A DNA stretch of 32,115 nt from Peptococcaceae bacterium. GTDB lineage: Bacteria; Bacillota; Peptococcia; DRI-13. Positions within the stretch are counted from its first letter, which is position 1. Every line of letters starts with the position of its first letter. This document shows, one piece after another, positions 19,051 to 28,686 of the stretch. A program made the translations under genes and the position numbers. Location: NCBI GenBank assembly GCA_020054815.1, contig JAIHAN010000015.1, forward strand, positions 1-32,115, written 5' to 3'. The notes under the pieces are model-generated. The model saw only the letters and a program-made list of their open reading frames with translations. It ran no database searches and was not told the origin of the DNA.

Positions 19051-20190
19051 ATGTTTTTTTTCAGGCGCAAATCACCCTTTTCCCGGCATTGGTTATGGAG
19101 GGTCAAGCCTCTAAAATTCAGAAGGGGCTTTGTCTTACTAGGATTAATTATAATACTGACTGTTTTGTTCATCTCCCACAGAGAACCGTTGAGTGTGCCT
19201 GTTTCCACAGGTGCAAAGCCCGTATCGCAGGATATTTTGCAAAAAATCTATCATGTTATAGGCTTAGAGAATTTGGATCACCGGAAAATATTACATGAAG
19301 GTTTGCCGGTGGGGTCACTGGCTATGCAAAACTCAGATTTCTTAGGGGAATGGGACAACTTCTTTCACCATATTATGCTGGCCATCACAGGGGTAGACTC
19401 CCGTAATCCGGCTTTAATTATGGGGAGAGAATTGAGTTTTTCTTCCCTTCCGGGTAATGCAGCAGTAACGGCTTTAGATACCACTATGGATGAGAATGGT
19501 GAAGAAGACTTTTACCTGCCGGGCCAGGATGACAATCTGGATGATTGGGTACCCATTCCCGATACGGAGTTTCCGCCTGTTCAGCTGAACGGTGAACCCA
19601 TGATTCTCATCTATAATACCCACAATGCCGAATCTTATCGTCCTTCCGAAGGCCTCTCCAGGCAGGAGGGGAAAAACGGCGGCGTGGTGACCGTTAGCAA
19701 AACCCTGGCCCAGGCTATTGAGAGTAAACATAAAATTAAGACTCTCACCACTGATATCATCCATGATTATCCCGACTGGACCAAATCCTATATTAATTCT
19801 ATGCGGACGGTCCAGGCCCTTCTGAAACAAAATTCCAAAATTCAGACGGTTATCGATATTCACCGTGATGCGGGACTGCAATCCCGTTCCAGTACTTTGA
19901 CCCGTATCAACAAGAAAGATTGTGCCAAGGTACTTATTGTGGTGGGAACGGAGCACCCCCGCTGGAAGGAAAATTTAGCCTTCGCCGAAAAGATAGAGAA
20001 AAAAGCCAATGAAATGTATCCGGATTTAATAAAAGGTATACGCCTGGCAAAAGGCCGGCGCTACAACCAGCACCTGCATCCCCGGGCCTTGTTATTAGAA
20101 TTTGGCAGTGACCTCAATACCTTGGATGATGCCAAGAACTCGGCCAAGTTAATGGCGGATGTGATTGCTGAGGTGCTCAAAAAGCGCTGA
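19051..20190 (+). CDS. spoIIP: Stage II sporulation protein P
   Basis: ILIYNTHNAESYRPSEG, YINSMRTVQALLKQNSKIQTVIDIHRDAG, LLLEFGSDLNTLDDAKNSA; N-terminal TM. Confidence 0.95.
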   Translation: MFFFRRKSPFSRHWLWRVKPLKFRRGFVLLGLIIILTVLFISHREPLSVPVSTGAKPVSQDILQKIYHVIGLENLDHRKILHEGLPVGSLAMQNSDFLGEWDNFFHHIMLAITGVDSRNPALIMGRELSFSSLPGNAAVTALDTTMDENGEEDFYLPGQDDNLDDWVPIPDTEFPPVQLNGEPMILIYNTHNAESYRPSEGLSRQEGKNGGVVTVSKTLAQAIESKHKIKTLTTDIIHDYPDWTKSYINSMRTVQALLKQNSKIQTVIDIHRDAGLQSRSSTLTRINKKDCAKVLIVVGTEHPRWKENLAFAEKIEKKANEMYPDLIKGIRLAKGRRYNQHLHPRALLLEFGSDLNTLDDAKNSAKLMADVIAEVLKKR

Positions 20191-20191
20191 C

Positions 20192-20275
20192 CGATACCCG
20201 CTACCCGTGACCCGTAAATAATCGCATTCCCACTTTCGGGAATCGGTAAACGGGAGACGGGTGGCGGATTTTTGT
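20192..20275 (+). terminator. Long compound hairpin downstream of spoIIP (terminator-like, repeat-derived)
   Basis: CCGCTACCCGTGACCCGT (20198-20215) pairs imperfectly with ACGGGAGACGGGTGGCGG (20250-20267); inner ATTCCC..GGGAAT; followed by ATTTTTGTTT. Confidence 0.7.
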
Positions 20276-20322
20276 TTAAGAAATGATTAAACCGGGAAGT
20301 GTATGAAGAGAGGAGGAATGTC

Positions 20323-20676
20323 ATGCTTTCTTACAGGAAACAAATGATGTTAATATCCTTGTTTGTCCTTATCTTTATGAGCCTGGGGCTTTTCACAACT
20401 TTTCACAGCATGAAAAGAATTACCCAGTGGCCTGTGGAAGATATGCTCTCCTTTCAGTATGAAGCGGGAACAATTCAGTTGAAAATAGTTGGCCTGGATG
20501 TTGCCGTAGAAAATATTACATTCCCCCGACTGCCGGTTCAAGACAAACTAAAAGCCGCACCCGGTGCGGCTGCCGATAGCCTGATTAAGTTATACCAGGA
20601 TACCAAACACTTTAGCTTAAAGGGTTGTGCTGCCCTTAAGGAAATTGTTGTAGACAAGCTTAGGCAGTTTCGATAG
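20323..20676 (+). CDS. Hypothetical membrane-anchored protein
   Basis: RBS AGGAGGAAT before ATG 20323; N-terminal TM; no recognised family. Confidence 0.65.
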   Translation: MLSYRKQMMLISLFVLIFMSLGLFTTFHSMKRITQWPVEDMLSFQYEAGTIQLKIVGLDVAVENITFPRLPVQDKLKAAPGAAADSLIKLYQDTKHFSLKGCAALKEIVVDKLRQFR

Positions 20677-20715
20677 AATTATTTAGCGTAAAACGAGATT
20701 AGAAGGTGTTTCTCA

Positions 20716-22278
20716 ATGTCGACAGGTACAAAGGTAGCCAAGGCTGCCGGGATCATCATGGTGGCCATGGTCCTTTCCCGGATTATTGGATATGTGCGGG
20801 ATATGGTCATTTTAGCCCGCTTCGGCCAGAACAAATTCACCGATGCCTACAACGCAGCCTTTTCTATTCCGGATTTTCTATATTATTTACTGGTGGGGGG
20901 AGCCTTAAGTTCTGCCTTTATCCCTGTATTCTCCAGTTATATTGCCACCCAGAAAGAAGAGGACGGCTGGCGTGTTGCCAGTACAATTTTTAATATTGTC
21001 ATCATTCTGATGCTGGTGGGAATCACCATCGGTTTTATTTTTGCGCCTGCCTTAATTTATATCCTCGTTCCCGGCTTTTCCTCCGACAATTTGGACCTGA
21101 CGGTGAAAATGACCCGTATCATGTTTTTACAAACTTTCTTTATGGCTTTAAACGGCATCTCTATGGGGATTCTTAATTCCTACCAGCATTTCCTGGCGCC
21201 TGCCGTAGGCTCGGTGATGTATAACCTGGGGATCATTGTGATAGGTTTACTGCTGGCTCCATCCTTTGGCATAGTAGGTTTTGCCATTGGTGTGGTGGTA
21301 GGGGCCGCTTTAAATTTTGCCGTACAGCTGCCGGCTCTCTTAAAGCTGGGTTTACGGTACCGTCCAATTATGGACTTGAGCCACCCCGGTGTCAAAAAGA
21401 TCGGCACCTTAATCTTACCCGTGTTAATCGGACTTTCGGTAACCCACTTTAACCTTTTTGTTAACCAAAACCTTGGTTCCAGTCTACCCGAAGGTATGAT
21501 TACTGCCTTAAGAAATGCCCAGCGTATTATGCAGCTGCCCATAGGTGTTTTCGCCATCGCCATTGCTGTAGCCGTCTTTCCGACTTTAACCGGACACGCC
21601 GCCCGGGGAGAAAAAGAAGAATTCAAAAAGACCATGTCTTTGGGTGTCCGCACCATTATTTTTGTCACTTTGCCCGCTGCCGTGGGGTTAATTGCCTTGA
21701 AGACTCCTGTGGTGCGTCTTCTCTTTCAACAAGGAAAGTTTACCGTAGAGGATACCCGGGCTACAGCCTATGCCCTCTTGTTTTACAGCATCGGCTTGTT
21801 TGCTTATTCTGTCATCCAGCTCTTAAACAGGGTATTTTACTCCCTTCAAGATACCAGGACGCCCGTTACCGTAGGAATTGGCACTATTCTGGTGAATATT
21901 GCTTTGAACTTTCTCTTGATAAAACCCCTGGGCCACGGCGGTTTGGCCCTGGCCTATTCTATTGCGGGGATTGTGAACCTGCTTGGACTGCTTATTATCT
22001 TAAGGCAGAAAATCGGAGGGATTGACGGAAAAAGAATCCTGGCTTCCTTTAGCAAGACTCTGCTTGTCTCCCTGGTCATGGGTGTTTTAGCCTATTTAGG
22101 GGCCTGGTTTACAGAAATTTTAGTGGGGACAACAACCAAATTCGGCCAGCTGCTGCAGGTGGGGGTTGGGGTCAGCATCGGTGTTCTTGTCTTTACTGCT
22201 CTGGTACTGCTCCTGAAAATGGAAGAAGGAGAACTGGCCAAATCCTTATTCCTCAGGCGTTTCCAGAAGCGGCGCTAG
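20716..22278 (+). CDS. murJ: Lipid II flippase MurJ (MviN)
   Basis: ILARFGQNKFTDAYNAAFSIPDFLYYLLVGGALSSAFIPVFSSY; multi-TM MATE/MviN architecture. Confidence 0.96.
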   Translation: MSTGTKVAKAAGIIMVAMVLSRIIGYVRDMVILARFGQNKFTDAYNAAFSIPDFLYYLLVGGALSSAFIPVFSSYIATQKEEDGWRVASTIFNIVIILMLVGITIGFIFAPALIYILVPGFSSDNLDLTVKMTRIMFLQTFFMALNGISMGILNSYQHFLAPAVGSVMYNLGIIVIGLLLAPSFGIVGFAIGVVVGAALNFAVQLPALLKLGLRYRPIMDLSHPGVKKIGTLILPVLIGLSVTHFNLFVNQNLGSSLPEGMITALRNAQRIMQLPIGVFAIAIAVAVFPTLTGHAARGEKEEFKKTMSLGVRTIIFVTLPAAVGLIALKTPVVRLLFQQGKFTVEDTRATAYALLFYSIGLFAYSVIQLLNRVFYSLQDTRTPVTVGIGTILVNIALNFLLIKPLGHGGLALAYSIAGIVNLLGLLIILRQKIGGIDGKRILASFSKTLLVSLVMGVLAYLGAWFTEILVGTTTKFGQLLQVGVGVSIGVLVFTALVLLLKMEEGELAKSLFLRRFQKRR

Positions 22279-22341
22279 TTGCTACCCTATAGGATAATTG
22301 CTATAATATTTTGAGTATCTTTTTGCGAAGCGAACTTTCCC

Positions 22342-22376
22342 ACTAGTAACTAATAACTAGTAACTAGTAACTAACT
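22342..22376. repeat. ACTAGTAACTA tandem repeat directly upstream of the lepA RBS
   Basis: ACTAGTAACTAATAACTAGTAACTAGTAACTAACT; reverse complement nearly matches 18077-18100. Confidence 0.75.
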
Positions 22377-22389
22377 GTAAGGAGGAAAC

Positions 22390-24192
22390 ATGAGTCAGGA
22401 GCATATACGCAATTTTTGTATCATTGCCCATATTGACCACGGCAAGTCGACCCTGGCTGATCGGCTCTTAGAATATACAGGTGCTCTTAGCGCCCGGGAA
22501 ATGACGGATCAGGTACTGGACCAGATGGAGCTGGAGCGGGAAAGGGGCATTACCATAAAACTCCAGGCCGTACGCATGAAATATGTGGGTTCTGATGGCA
22601 AGGAATACCTCTTAAACCTCATTGATACTCCGGGCCATGTGGACTTTACTTACGAAGTCTCCCGCAGTTTGGCCGCCTGCGAAGGGGCTATCCTGGTGGT
22701 GGATGCGGCCCAGGGTATTGAGGCCCAGACCCTGGCCAATGTGTATTTGGCCCTGGAACATGACCTGGAAATCATCCCGGTCATTAATAAGATAGATTTA
22801 CCCAGTGCCGAACCGGAACGGGTAAAAAAGGAAATCGAAGAAATCATCGGTCTTGACTGCAGCGAAGCCATCCTGGCCTCGGCCAAAGAGGGAATCGGCA
22901 TACCTGAAATTTTAGAGGCGGTAATAAAAAAAGTTCCACCTCCCAGTGGTAATCCCCAGGCTCCTTTAAAGGCTCTGATTTTTGACTCCCACTTCGATCC
23001 CTATAAGGGAGCTATTTCCTATTTACGGGTTGTGGACGGCTCCATTAAAAAGGGTATGAAGATCAAAATGATGTCTACAGGGAAAGAGTTCGAAGTGACG
23101 GAGGTTGGTGTCTTTACGCCGGCCATGCGCATGGTGGATGAATTGACTACCGGTACTGTCGGTTTTATGGCGGCCAGTATCAAAAACGTGAAAGACACCA
23201 GGGTGGGTGACACCATCACCGATGGGGAAAAGCCGGCTGCAGAACCATTGCCGGGCTACCGCAAGGTAACACCCATGGTTTTCTGCGGCCTCTATCCTAT
23301 TGATACCGGTGATTACGAAAATCTCCGTGATGCCTTGGAAAAGTTAAAGCTCAATGATGCTTCCTTAATATATGAACCGGAAACATCAGTCGCTTTAGGT
23401 TTTGGTTTTCGCTGTGGTTTCTTAGGTCTTCTGCATATGGAAATTATCCAGGAACGGCTGGAGCGGGAATATAACTTAAACCTCTTAACCACAGCCCCCA
23501 GTGTTATCTACAGGATTCTTAAAACCAACGGCGAGTTAATCGAAATTGATAATCCGACGAAACTGCCGCCTGTCCAGCAAATCGAATCCATCTCCGAACC
23601 TTATGTAACGGCTACCATTATGGTGCCGACCGATTATGTAGGTCCGGTCATGGAACTGGCCCAGGAGAAGAGGGGAACCTTCCTGACTATGGATTATCTC
23701 TCGGCTAGCCGGGTCATGCTGAAGTATGATCTGCCTTTAAGTGAAATCGTTTATGATTTCTTTGACCAGTTGAAGTCCCGTACCCGGGGCTATGCCTCTC
23801 TGGATTATGAAGTAACCGGCTATAAGGAGTCGGATCTGGTTAAACTGGATGTCCTGGTAAACGGGGAAATTGTCGACGCCCTCTCCTTTATCGTGCACCG
23901 TGACCGGGCTTACACCCGGGGGCGGGCTTTAACGGAGAAACTGCGGGATATTATTCCCCGGCAGATGTTTGAAGTTCCTATCCAGGCTGCCATTGGCAAT
24001 AAGATTATCGCCAGGGAAACCATTAAAGCTATGCGTAAAAACGTGCTTGATAAGTGTTATGGCGGGGATATTACCCGAAAACGCAAACTCCTGGAAAAGC
24101 AAAAAGAAGGTAAGCGGCGTATGAAGCAGGTGGGCAGCGTGGAAATTCCCCAGGAAGCCTTCATGGCCGTCTTAAGCCTTGATGATAAGTAG
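22390..24192 (+). CDS. lepA: Elongation factor 4 (LepA)
   Basis: [50 protein letters not shown]-terminal [17 protein letters not shown]-like motif; 600 aa. Confidence 0.98.
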   Translation: MSQEHIRNFCIIAHIDHGKSTLADRLLEYTGALSAREMTDQVLDQMELERERGITIKLQAVRMKYVGSDGKEYLLNLIDTPGHVDFTYEVSRSLAACEGAILVVDAAQGIEAQTLANVYLALEHDLEIIPVINKIDLPSAEPERVKKEIEEIIGLDCSEAILASAKEGIGIPEILEAVIKKVPPPSGNPQAPLKALIFDSHFDPYKGAISYLRVVDGSIKKGMKIKMMSTGKEFEVTEVGVFTPAMRMVDELTTGTVGFMAASIKNVKDTRVGDTITDGEKPAAEPLPGYRKVTPMVFCGLYPIDTGDYENLRDALEKLKLNDASLIYEPETSVALGFGFRCGFLGLLHMEIIQERLEREYNLNLLTTAPSVIYRILKTNGELIEIDNPTKLPPVQQIESISEPYVTATIMVPTDYVGPVMELAQEKRGTFLTMDYLSASRVMLKYDLPLSEIVYDFFDQLKSRTRGYASLDYEVTGYKESDLVKLDVLVNGEIVDALSFIVHRDRAYTRGRALTEKLRDIIPRQMFEVPIQAAIGNKIIARETIKAMRKNVLDKCYGGDITRKRKLLEKQKEGKRRMKQVGSVEIPQEAFMAVLSLDDK

Positions 24193-24200
24193 GTGGGCAG

Positions 24201-25337
24201 ATGGAACGCGCCCTTTATGTACACATCCCTTTCTGTGAAGCTAAATGCTGGTATTGTGACTTTACCTCTTACCCCGGCAGGGGGGAAGGAGAGAAGGAGA
24301 CCTACCTGCAGGCCTTGTGTAAAGAAGCTAAATATTATGGGAGCTTGTTTCCGGAAGAAAAGTTTAAAAGTCTTTATATCGGAGGAGGAACGCCTACCTG
24401 TTTGTCCGGCAGGCAGCTAAGCCTTCTCTTTTCCTTTTTGCACGCCTCTTTTACTTTTGGGGATAATATGGAGTGTACCGTAGAGGGCAACCCCGGCACT
24501 ATAAATAAGGAGAAAATCCTGGCCCTCCTGGAGAGTGGGTGTAACCGCCTCTCCCTGGGGGTACAGAGCTTTTTAGAAGATGATTTAAAAAGGCTGGGGC
24601 GTATACACACCCCGCAAGAAGTGTATAATACTTACAGTCTGGCCAGGGAGGCAGGATTTGCTAATATTAATCTGGATCTGATGTACGGCCTGCCGGGGCA
24701 ATCACTGGCGGGGTGGCAAGAGAACCTGCGCAAGGTGACAGCATTAAGACCGGAACATATTTCCCTGTACCAGCTCCATGTGGAAGAAGGAACCCCTTTT
24801 TATACCATGCTCTGGCGCGGAGAAATACAGGAGTTTGATAATGAACTGGCCTTAGCCATGTACGAGGAGGCCATTCATTTTCTGACCGGTGCCGGTTATC
24901 ATCACTACGAAATAAGTAATTTTGCTTTACCCGGGAAAGAAAGTGTCCATAACCAGGTTTACTGGCGTAATGAAGAATATATCGGCCTGGGTGCAGGTGC
25001 ATCGGGGTATCTTCAGGGGATACGTTATAGAAACCATTCTGCCCTTAAAGAGTATGTGGGGGCAGTTCATTCCGGTAAAAAGCTCAGAGCGGAAGAGGAA
25101 GTAATTACGGAGGAGATGAAAAGAAGCGAGACTATGTTTCTAGGATTAAGGCTCTTAAAGGGTGTGGAAAAGGAACGCTTTTTAGCCAGGCATCATATAA
25201 CAATGGAAGAGTGTTTCGGAAATACACTCGATAAATTGGTTAAACGGGGATACCTGGTGAATACCGCATCTCATGTGGCTTTAACCCGGCAGGGTTTGTA
25301 TCTTGCCAATGAGGTTTTTCAGGAATTTCTACCTTAA
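24201..25337 (+). CDS. hemW: HemW-type radical SAM protein (heme chaperone; often annotated oxygen-independent coproporphyrinogen III oxidase)
   Basis: HIPFCEAKCWYCDF (CxxxCxxC), YIGGGTPTCLS, SLGVQSF; upstream of hrcA as in many Firmicutes. Confidence 0.94.
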   Translation: MERALYVHIPFCEAKCWYCDFTSYPGRGEGEKETYLQALCKEAKYYGSLFPEEKFKSLYIGGGTPTCLSGRQLSLLFSFLHASFTFGDNMECTVEGNPGTINKEKILALLESGCNRLSLGVQSFLEDDLKRLGRIHTPQEVYNTYSLAREAGFANINLDLMYGLPGQSLAGWQENLRKVTALRPEHISLYQLHVEEGTPFYTMLWRGEIQEFDNELALAMYEEAIHFLTGAGYHHYEISNFALPGKESVHNQVYWRNEEYIGLGAGASGYLQGIRYRNHSALKEYVGAVHSGKKLRAEEEVITEEMKRSETMFLGLRLLKGVEKERFLARHHITMEECFGNTLDKLVKRGYLVNTASHVALTRQGLYLANEVFQEFLP

Positions 25338-25356
25338 CCATGGAGACAAGCCGGCG

Positions 25357-25390
25357 TTGACAAAAAAAAAGGCAAGTGGTATGTTAAAAT
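25357..25390 (+). promoter_or_regulatory. Sigma-A type promoter for the heat-shock operon
   Basis: TTGACA (25357-25362), 17-nt spacer, TATGTT / nearby TAAAAT, immediately upstream of CIRCE. Confidence 0.6.
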
Positions 25391-25398
25391 AGAAAACT

Positions 25399-25425
25399 TT
25401 AGCACTCGATAGAGGGGAGTGCTAA
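25399..25425 (+). promoter_or_regulatory. CIRCE operator (HrcA binding site)
   Basis: TTAGCACTC-N9-GAGTGCTAA, perfect consensus. Confidence 0.98.
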
Positions 25426-25442
25426 CAAGGGGGTGGTACAGC

Positions 25443-26468
25443 ATGAAAATGGATGAAAGAAAACAAAAAGTTTTACAGGCTATCATCCTGGATTACATTG
25501 CTACCGCGGAACCTGTTGGCTCTCGTACTATTTCCCGTAAATATAACCTGGGTGTAAGCCCGGCTACCGTAAGAAATGAAATGGCCGACCTGGAAGAATT
25601 GGGTTTGATTGAACAGCCCCATACTTCTGCCGGAAGGATACCTTCCCAGTCAGGTTACAGATATTATGTGGACTGTCTGATGGAAAAAGAGCCTTTGGAT
25701 AGAGATATCAAAGACATGATCAGCAAGGCCATGATGGTGAGAATCCGGGAAACGGAGGCGCTGATTCAGGTTTCCAGCAAACTGTTATCCCAACTGACTA
25801 ATTACACGGCCCTTGTCCTGGCTCCTGCCTTGGGCAGGAATGCCCTGAGGCACCTGCAGATCTTACCTATTGATGACAGTAAGGCTGTGGTGGTGATGGT
25901 GCTTGATAACGGCCACGTGGAACATAAGGTAATTGATGTTCCCGGAGGCTTAAATCATGAAGACTTCACCGCCATTTCCCGGGTGCTCAATGAACGGCTG
26001 TATGGTCTCTCCGTTGAACAATGGCGTCCTACCATCCTGCAAACCATCTATCATGAACTGCTCTACCAGAAAAAACTGCTGAACAGTGTGATTGAGCTGG
26101 TAGAAAACGCCATTAGCCTGGAAGAGGAGAATAAAGTTTACCTGGGAGGAACCTTAAACATCCTGAACCAGCCCGAATTTAAAGACATTGAAAAGGTAAA
26201 AGGGCTCCTGGAACTCCTGGAGCAGGAAGCGGCTATAAAAGAGGTATTGCATCCCGCCCCGGAGGCCGGGATTACGGTAAAGATCGGCTCGGAGAATATC
26301 CATCAGAGCATGAAAAACTGCAGCCTGATTACAGCCACTTACCACCTGAACGGGCGGGTGATCGGCACTTTAGGAGTATTAGGGCCTACCCGTATGGAAT
26401 ATTCTAAAGCTGTGAGTATTCTGGAATATATAACAGAAGCCTTATCCAAAGCCATTACAAGGCTATAA
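25443..26468 (+). CDS. hrcA: Heat-inducible transcription repressor HrcA
   Basis: MDERKQKVLQAIILDYIATAEPVGSRTISRKYNLGVSPATVRNEMADLEELGLIEQPHTSAGRIPSQSGYRYYVD; the ATG at 25443 is preferable to the track start inside CIRCE. Confidence 0.97.
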   Translation: MKMDERKQKVLQAIILDYIATAEPVGSRTISRKYNLGVSPATVRNEMADLEELGLIEQPHTSAGRIPSQSGYRYYVDCLMEKEPLDRDIKDMISKAMMVRIRETEALIQVSSKLLSQLTNYTALVLAPALGRNALRHLQILPIDDSKAVVVMVLDNGHVEHKVIDVPGGLNHEDFTAISRVLNERLYGLSVEQWRPTILQTIYHELLYQKKLLNSVIELVENAISLEEENKVYLGGTLNILNQPEFKDIEKVKGLLELLEQEAAIKEVLHPAPEAGITVKIGSENIHQSMKNCSLITATYHLNGRVIGTLGVLGPTRMEYSKAVSILEYITEALSKAITRL

Positions 26469-26489
26469 GTATTACCGGAGGTTCCCTGA

Positions 26490-28061
26490 ATGAGTGTAAA
26501 ACAACAAGTCACGCAGAACTCTGAGGTGGATGAAAGACTGGCGGCCCTGATGACCAATGCCAATGCCATCAGGGCCATTGCCCAGGCCGTAGAAGGGACC
26601 ATTGGACCCAAAGGCCTGGATACCATGCTGGTAGACCAGTTTGGTGATGTGGTCATTACCAATGACGGTGTAACGATCCTGGATATGATGGATGTCAATC
26701 ACCCGGCGGCCAGGATGCTCATTAAGATCGCCAAGGCTCAGCAGGAGGAAATCGGCGACGGCACCACCACGGCTACCATTATGGCGGGGGCTCTGGTCAG
26801 CGAGGGTGTGGCTCAGGTTTTAAAGGGCGTACCTGTGGCCAAAGTCATCGAGGGGTTACGTATTGGGGTCAAGAGAGCCCTCTCTGTCCTGGAGGCTAAG
26901 ACCATCCAGATAAAGGACATCCGGGACCCTCTATTGAAGCAGGTAGCCCTGGTGGCAGGCCGGGAGAACGAGGATATTGCCGAACTGGTGGTGCAGGCTG
27001 CCATTTTGATGGGCGAGGAAAAGCTTCGCGATCCTTCCTTTAAATTGGCGGAAATCATCCGCGCTGAGGAAGGTGCGGAGAACCAGGTGGTACCCGGGGT
27101 GATCATCAACAAAGAGCCCATGAATTCGGAAATGCCAAAGAAACTGGGGCCTGTAAAGGTCCTGGTTATTGATGATGCCCTGGAACCTGAGGAGGTTGAG
27201 GATGAAGCCCTGGCTACGGAGGCCGGTTTTACGCGTTATCTGGCCCTGCAGGAAGAATTCAGGAACAACATCAAAAAAATTATAGAAGCCGGTGTTAACC
27301 TGATCCTGGTTGACCGGGGAGTAGATGCTGCTGCGGAAGAGTTTCTGACCGACCATCAGGTCATGGTGCTGCAGCGGGTTTCCAATCGAGAACTGCGCCG
27401 GGCCGGCGAACATACCGGAGCCAGGCTGTTAAAAAGAACCGGTTTAAAAAAAGAATTAGCTGAGCTGGAAAAATATACCGGCAGTGCCCGGGAGGCCTTC
27501 CTGGATGAAAAATTAGAGCATGTGCGCCTGCTGGGGGGTGCAGGTAAAGCCGAGGCGACTATCCTCGTAGGTGCTTCCACAGAAGAGGTTGTGGGCGAGC
27601 GGGAACGTATCGCCAAAGATGCCGCTTCCGCCATACAGGCTGCAGTCAGAGGCGGTATTGTCCCGGGAGGAGGGTCTATAGAACTGGCCATCGCCCGGCA
27701 CATCGAGGAGGCCCGTAAAGATGTCCGGGGCATGGCAGCCTATGGCCTGGATTGTGTGATTGCGGCCCTCAAGAAGCCTTTCTCGCAAATTGTCCTCAAT
27801 GCCGGTTTTAATCCCCTGGAGAAACTGGGAGATGTTATGGCAGCCCAGGCCGAAAGCGGTCTCGACTCTTTAGGTATCGACTGTGATACCGGGGAAGTAA
27901 AGGACATGGGCCAACTCGGTGTATTTGACCCTGCCCTGGTTAAAAAGCATGCCCTTAAGGCTGCGGGGGAGGTAGCGGAAGCTATTCTACGCATTGATAC
28001 AATTATCAAAAAGAAAGAAACAAAGCCGCACAATGATGTGAAAGGCGAAGATTTTGTCTAG
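26490..28061 (+). CDS. Thermosome/CCT-like chaperonin, matches bacterial Group III chaperonin (Carboxydothermus Ch-CPN type)
   Basis: AVEGTIGPKGLDTMLVDQFGDVVITNDGVTILDMMDVNHPAARMLIKIAKAQQEEIGDGTTTATIMAG; VPGGGSIELAIA; GVFDPALVKKHALKAAGEVAEAILRIDTIIKKK; retains a segment at the position of the helical-protrusion lid; no GroEL GGM tail. Confidence 0.95.
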   Translation: MSVKQQVTQNSEVDERLAALMTNANAIRAIAQAVEGTIGPKGLDTMLVDQFGDVVITNDGVTILDMMDVNHPAARMLIKIAKAQQEEIGDGTTTATIMAGALVSEGVAQVLKGVPVAKVIEGLRIGVKRALSVLEAKTIQIKDIRDPLLKQVALVAGRENEDIAELVVQAAILMGEEKLRDPSFKLAEIIRAEEGAENQVVPGVIINKEPMNSEMPKKLGPVKVLVIDDALEPEEVEDEALATEAGFTRYLALQEEFRNNIKKIIEAGVNLILVDRGVDAAAEEFLTDHQVMVLQRVSNRELRRAGEHTGARLLKRTGLKKELAELEKYTGSAREAFLDEKLEHVRLLGGAGKAEATILVGASTEEVVGERERIAKDAASAIQAAVRGGIVPGGGSIELAIARHIEEARKDVRGMAAYGLDCVIAALKKPFSQIVLNAGFNPLEKLGDVMAAQAESGLDSLGIDCDTGEVKDMGQLGVFDPALVKKHALKAAGEVAEAILRIDTIIKKKETKPHNDVKGEDFV

Positions 28062-28071
28062 GTGGTGACAA

Positions 28072-28665
28072 GTGATGGAAAAAGACAGGCCGAATCCTCA
28101 GGAAACAGCCGGCACCGAAAGGGAACCGGCGGAAGAGATGAACATGAATCCCGATGAAGAAAACATGGGGATGGAATCTGAGGAAAAACCGGGTAATGAA
28201 TTAGAAATGCAGCTGGCCCAAAAAAACGCAGAGGTGGAAGAATTAAAGGAGAGAATTCTCAGGCTGCATGCGGACTTTGACAACTACCGCAAGCGTACCA
28301 ATAAGGAAAAAGAAGAGTGGTTCCAATATGCTTCGCAAGGTGTGGTGATAAATCTCCTGCCTGTCCTTGACAACCTGGAACGAGCCCTGGGTTCTATGGA
28401 ACAACAGGTGGAAGACAAACAGGGTCTGATGGCAGGTGTCAATATGATTTACCGGCAGCTCATGGATGTGCTCCAGCGGGAAGGCTTACAGCCTATCGAG
28501 GCTTTAGGCCGGCTTTTTGATCCCCTGCTCCATGAAGCCATTATGCAGGTACCTGTCGAAGAGGGTCAGGAGGACAATTTAATTGTGGAAGAACTGCGCA
28601 AAGGCTATCGTTTTAAAGATAAAGTAATCAGACCAACTATGGTTAAAGTTGCAAAAAACATGTAA
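28072..28665 (+). CDS. grpE: Nucleotide exchange factor GrpE
   Basis: ILRLHADFDNYRKRTNKEKEEW, LPVLDNLERAL, LHEAIMQVP...; between chaperonin and dnaK. Confidence 0.96.
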   Translation: MMEKDRPNPQETAGTEREPAEEMNMNPDEENMGMESEEKPGNELEMQLAQKNAEVEELKERILRLHADFDNYRKRTNKEKEEWFQYASQGVVINLLPVLDNLERALGSMEQQVEDKQGLMAGVNMIYRQLMDVLQREGLQPIEALGRLFDPLLHEAIMQVPVEEGQEDNLIVEELRKGYRFKDKVIRPTMVKVAKNM

Positions 28666-28686
28666 CTTTAAAGGAGGAAGAAAAGC

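Noticed and set aside
21180-21668. 162-aa antisense ORF opposite murJ
   Set aside because: Overlaps conserved murJ; composition typical of a spurious antisense frame
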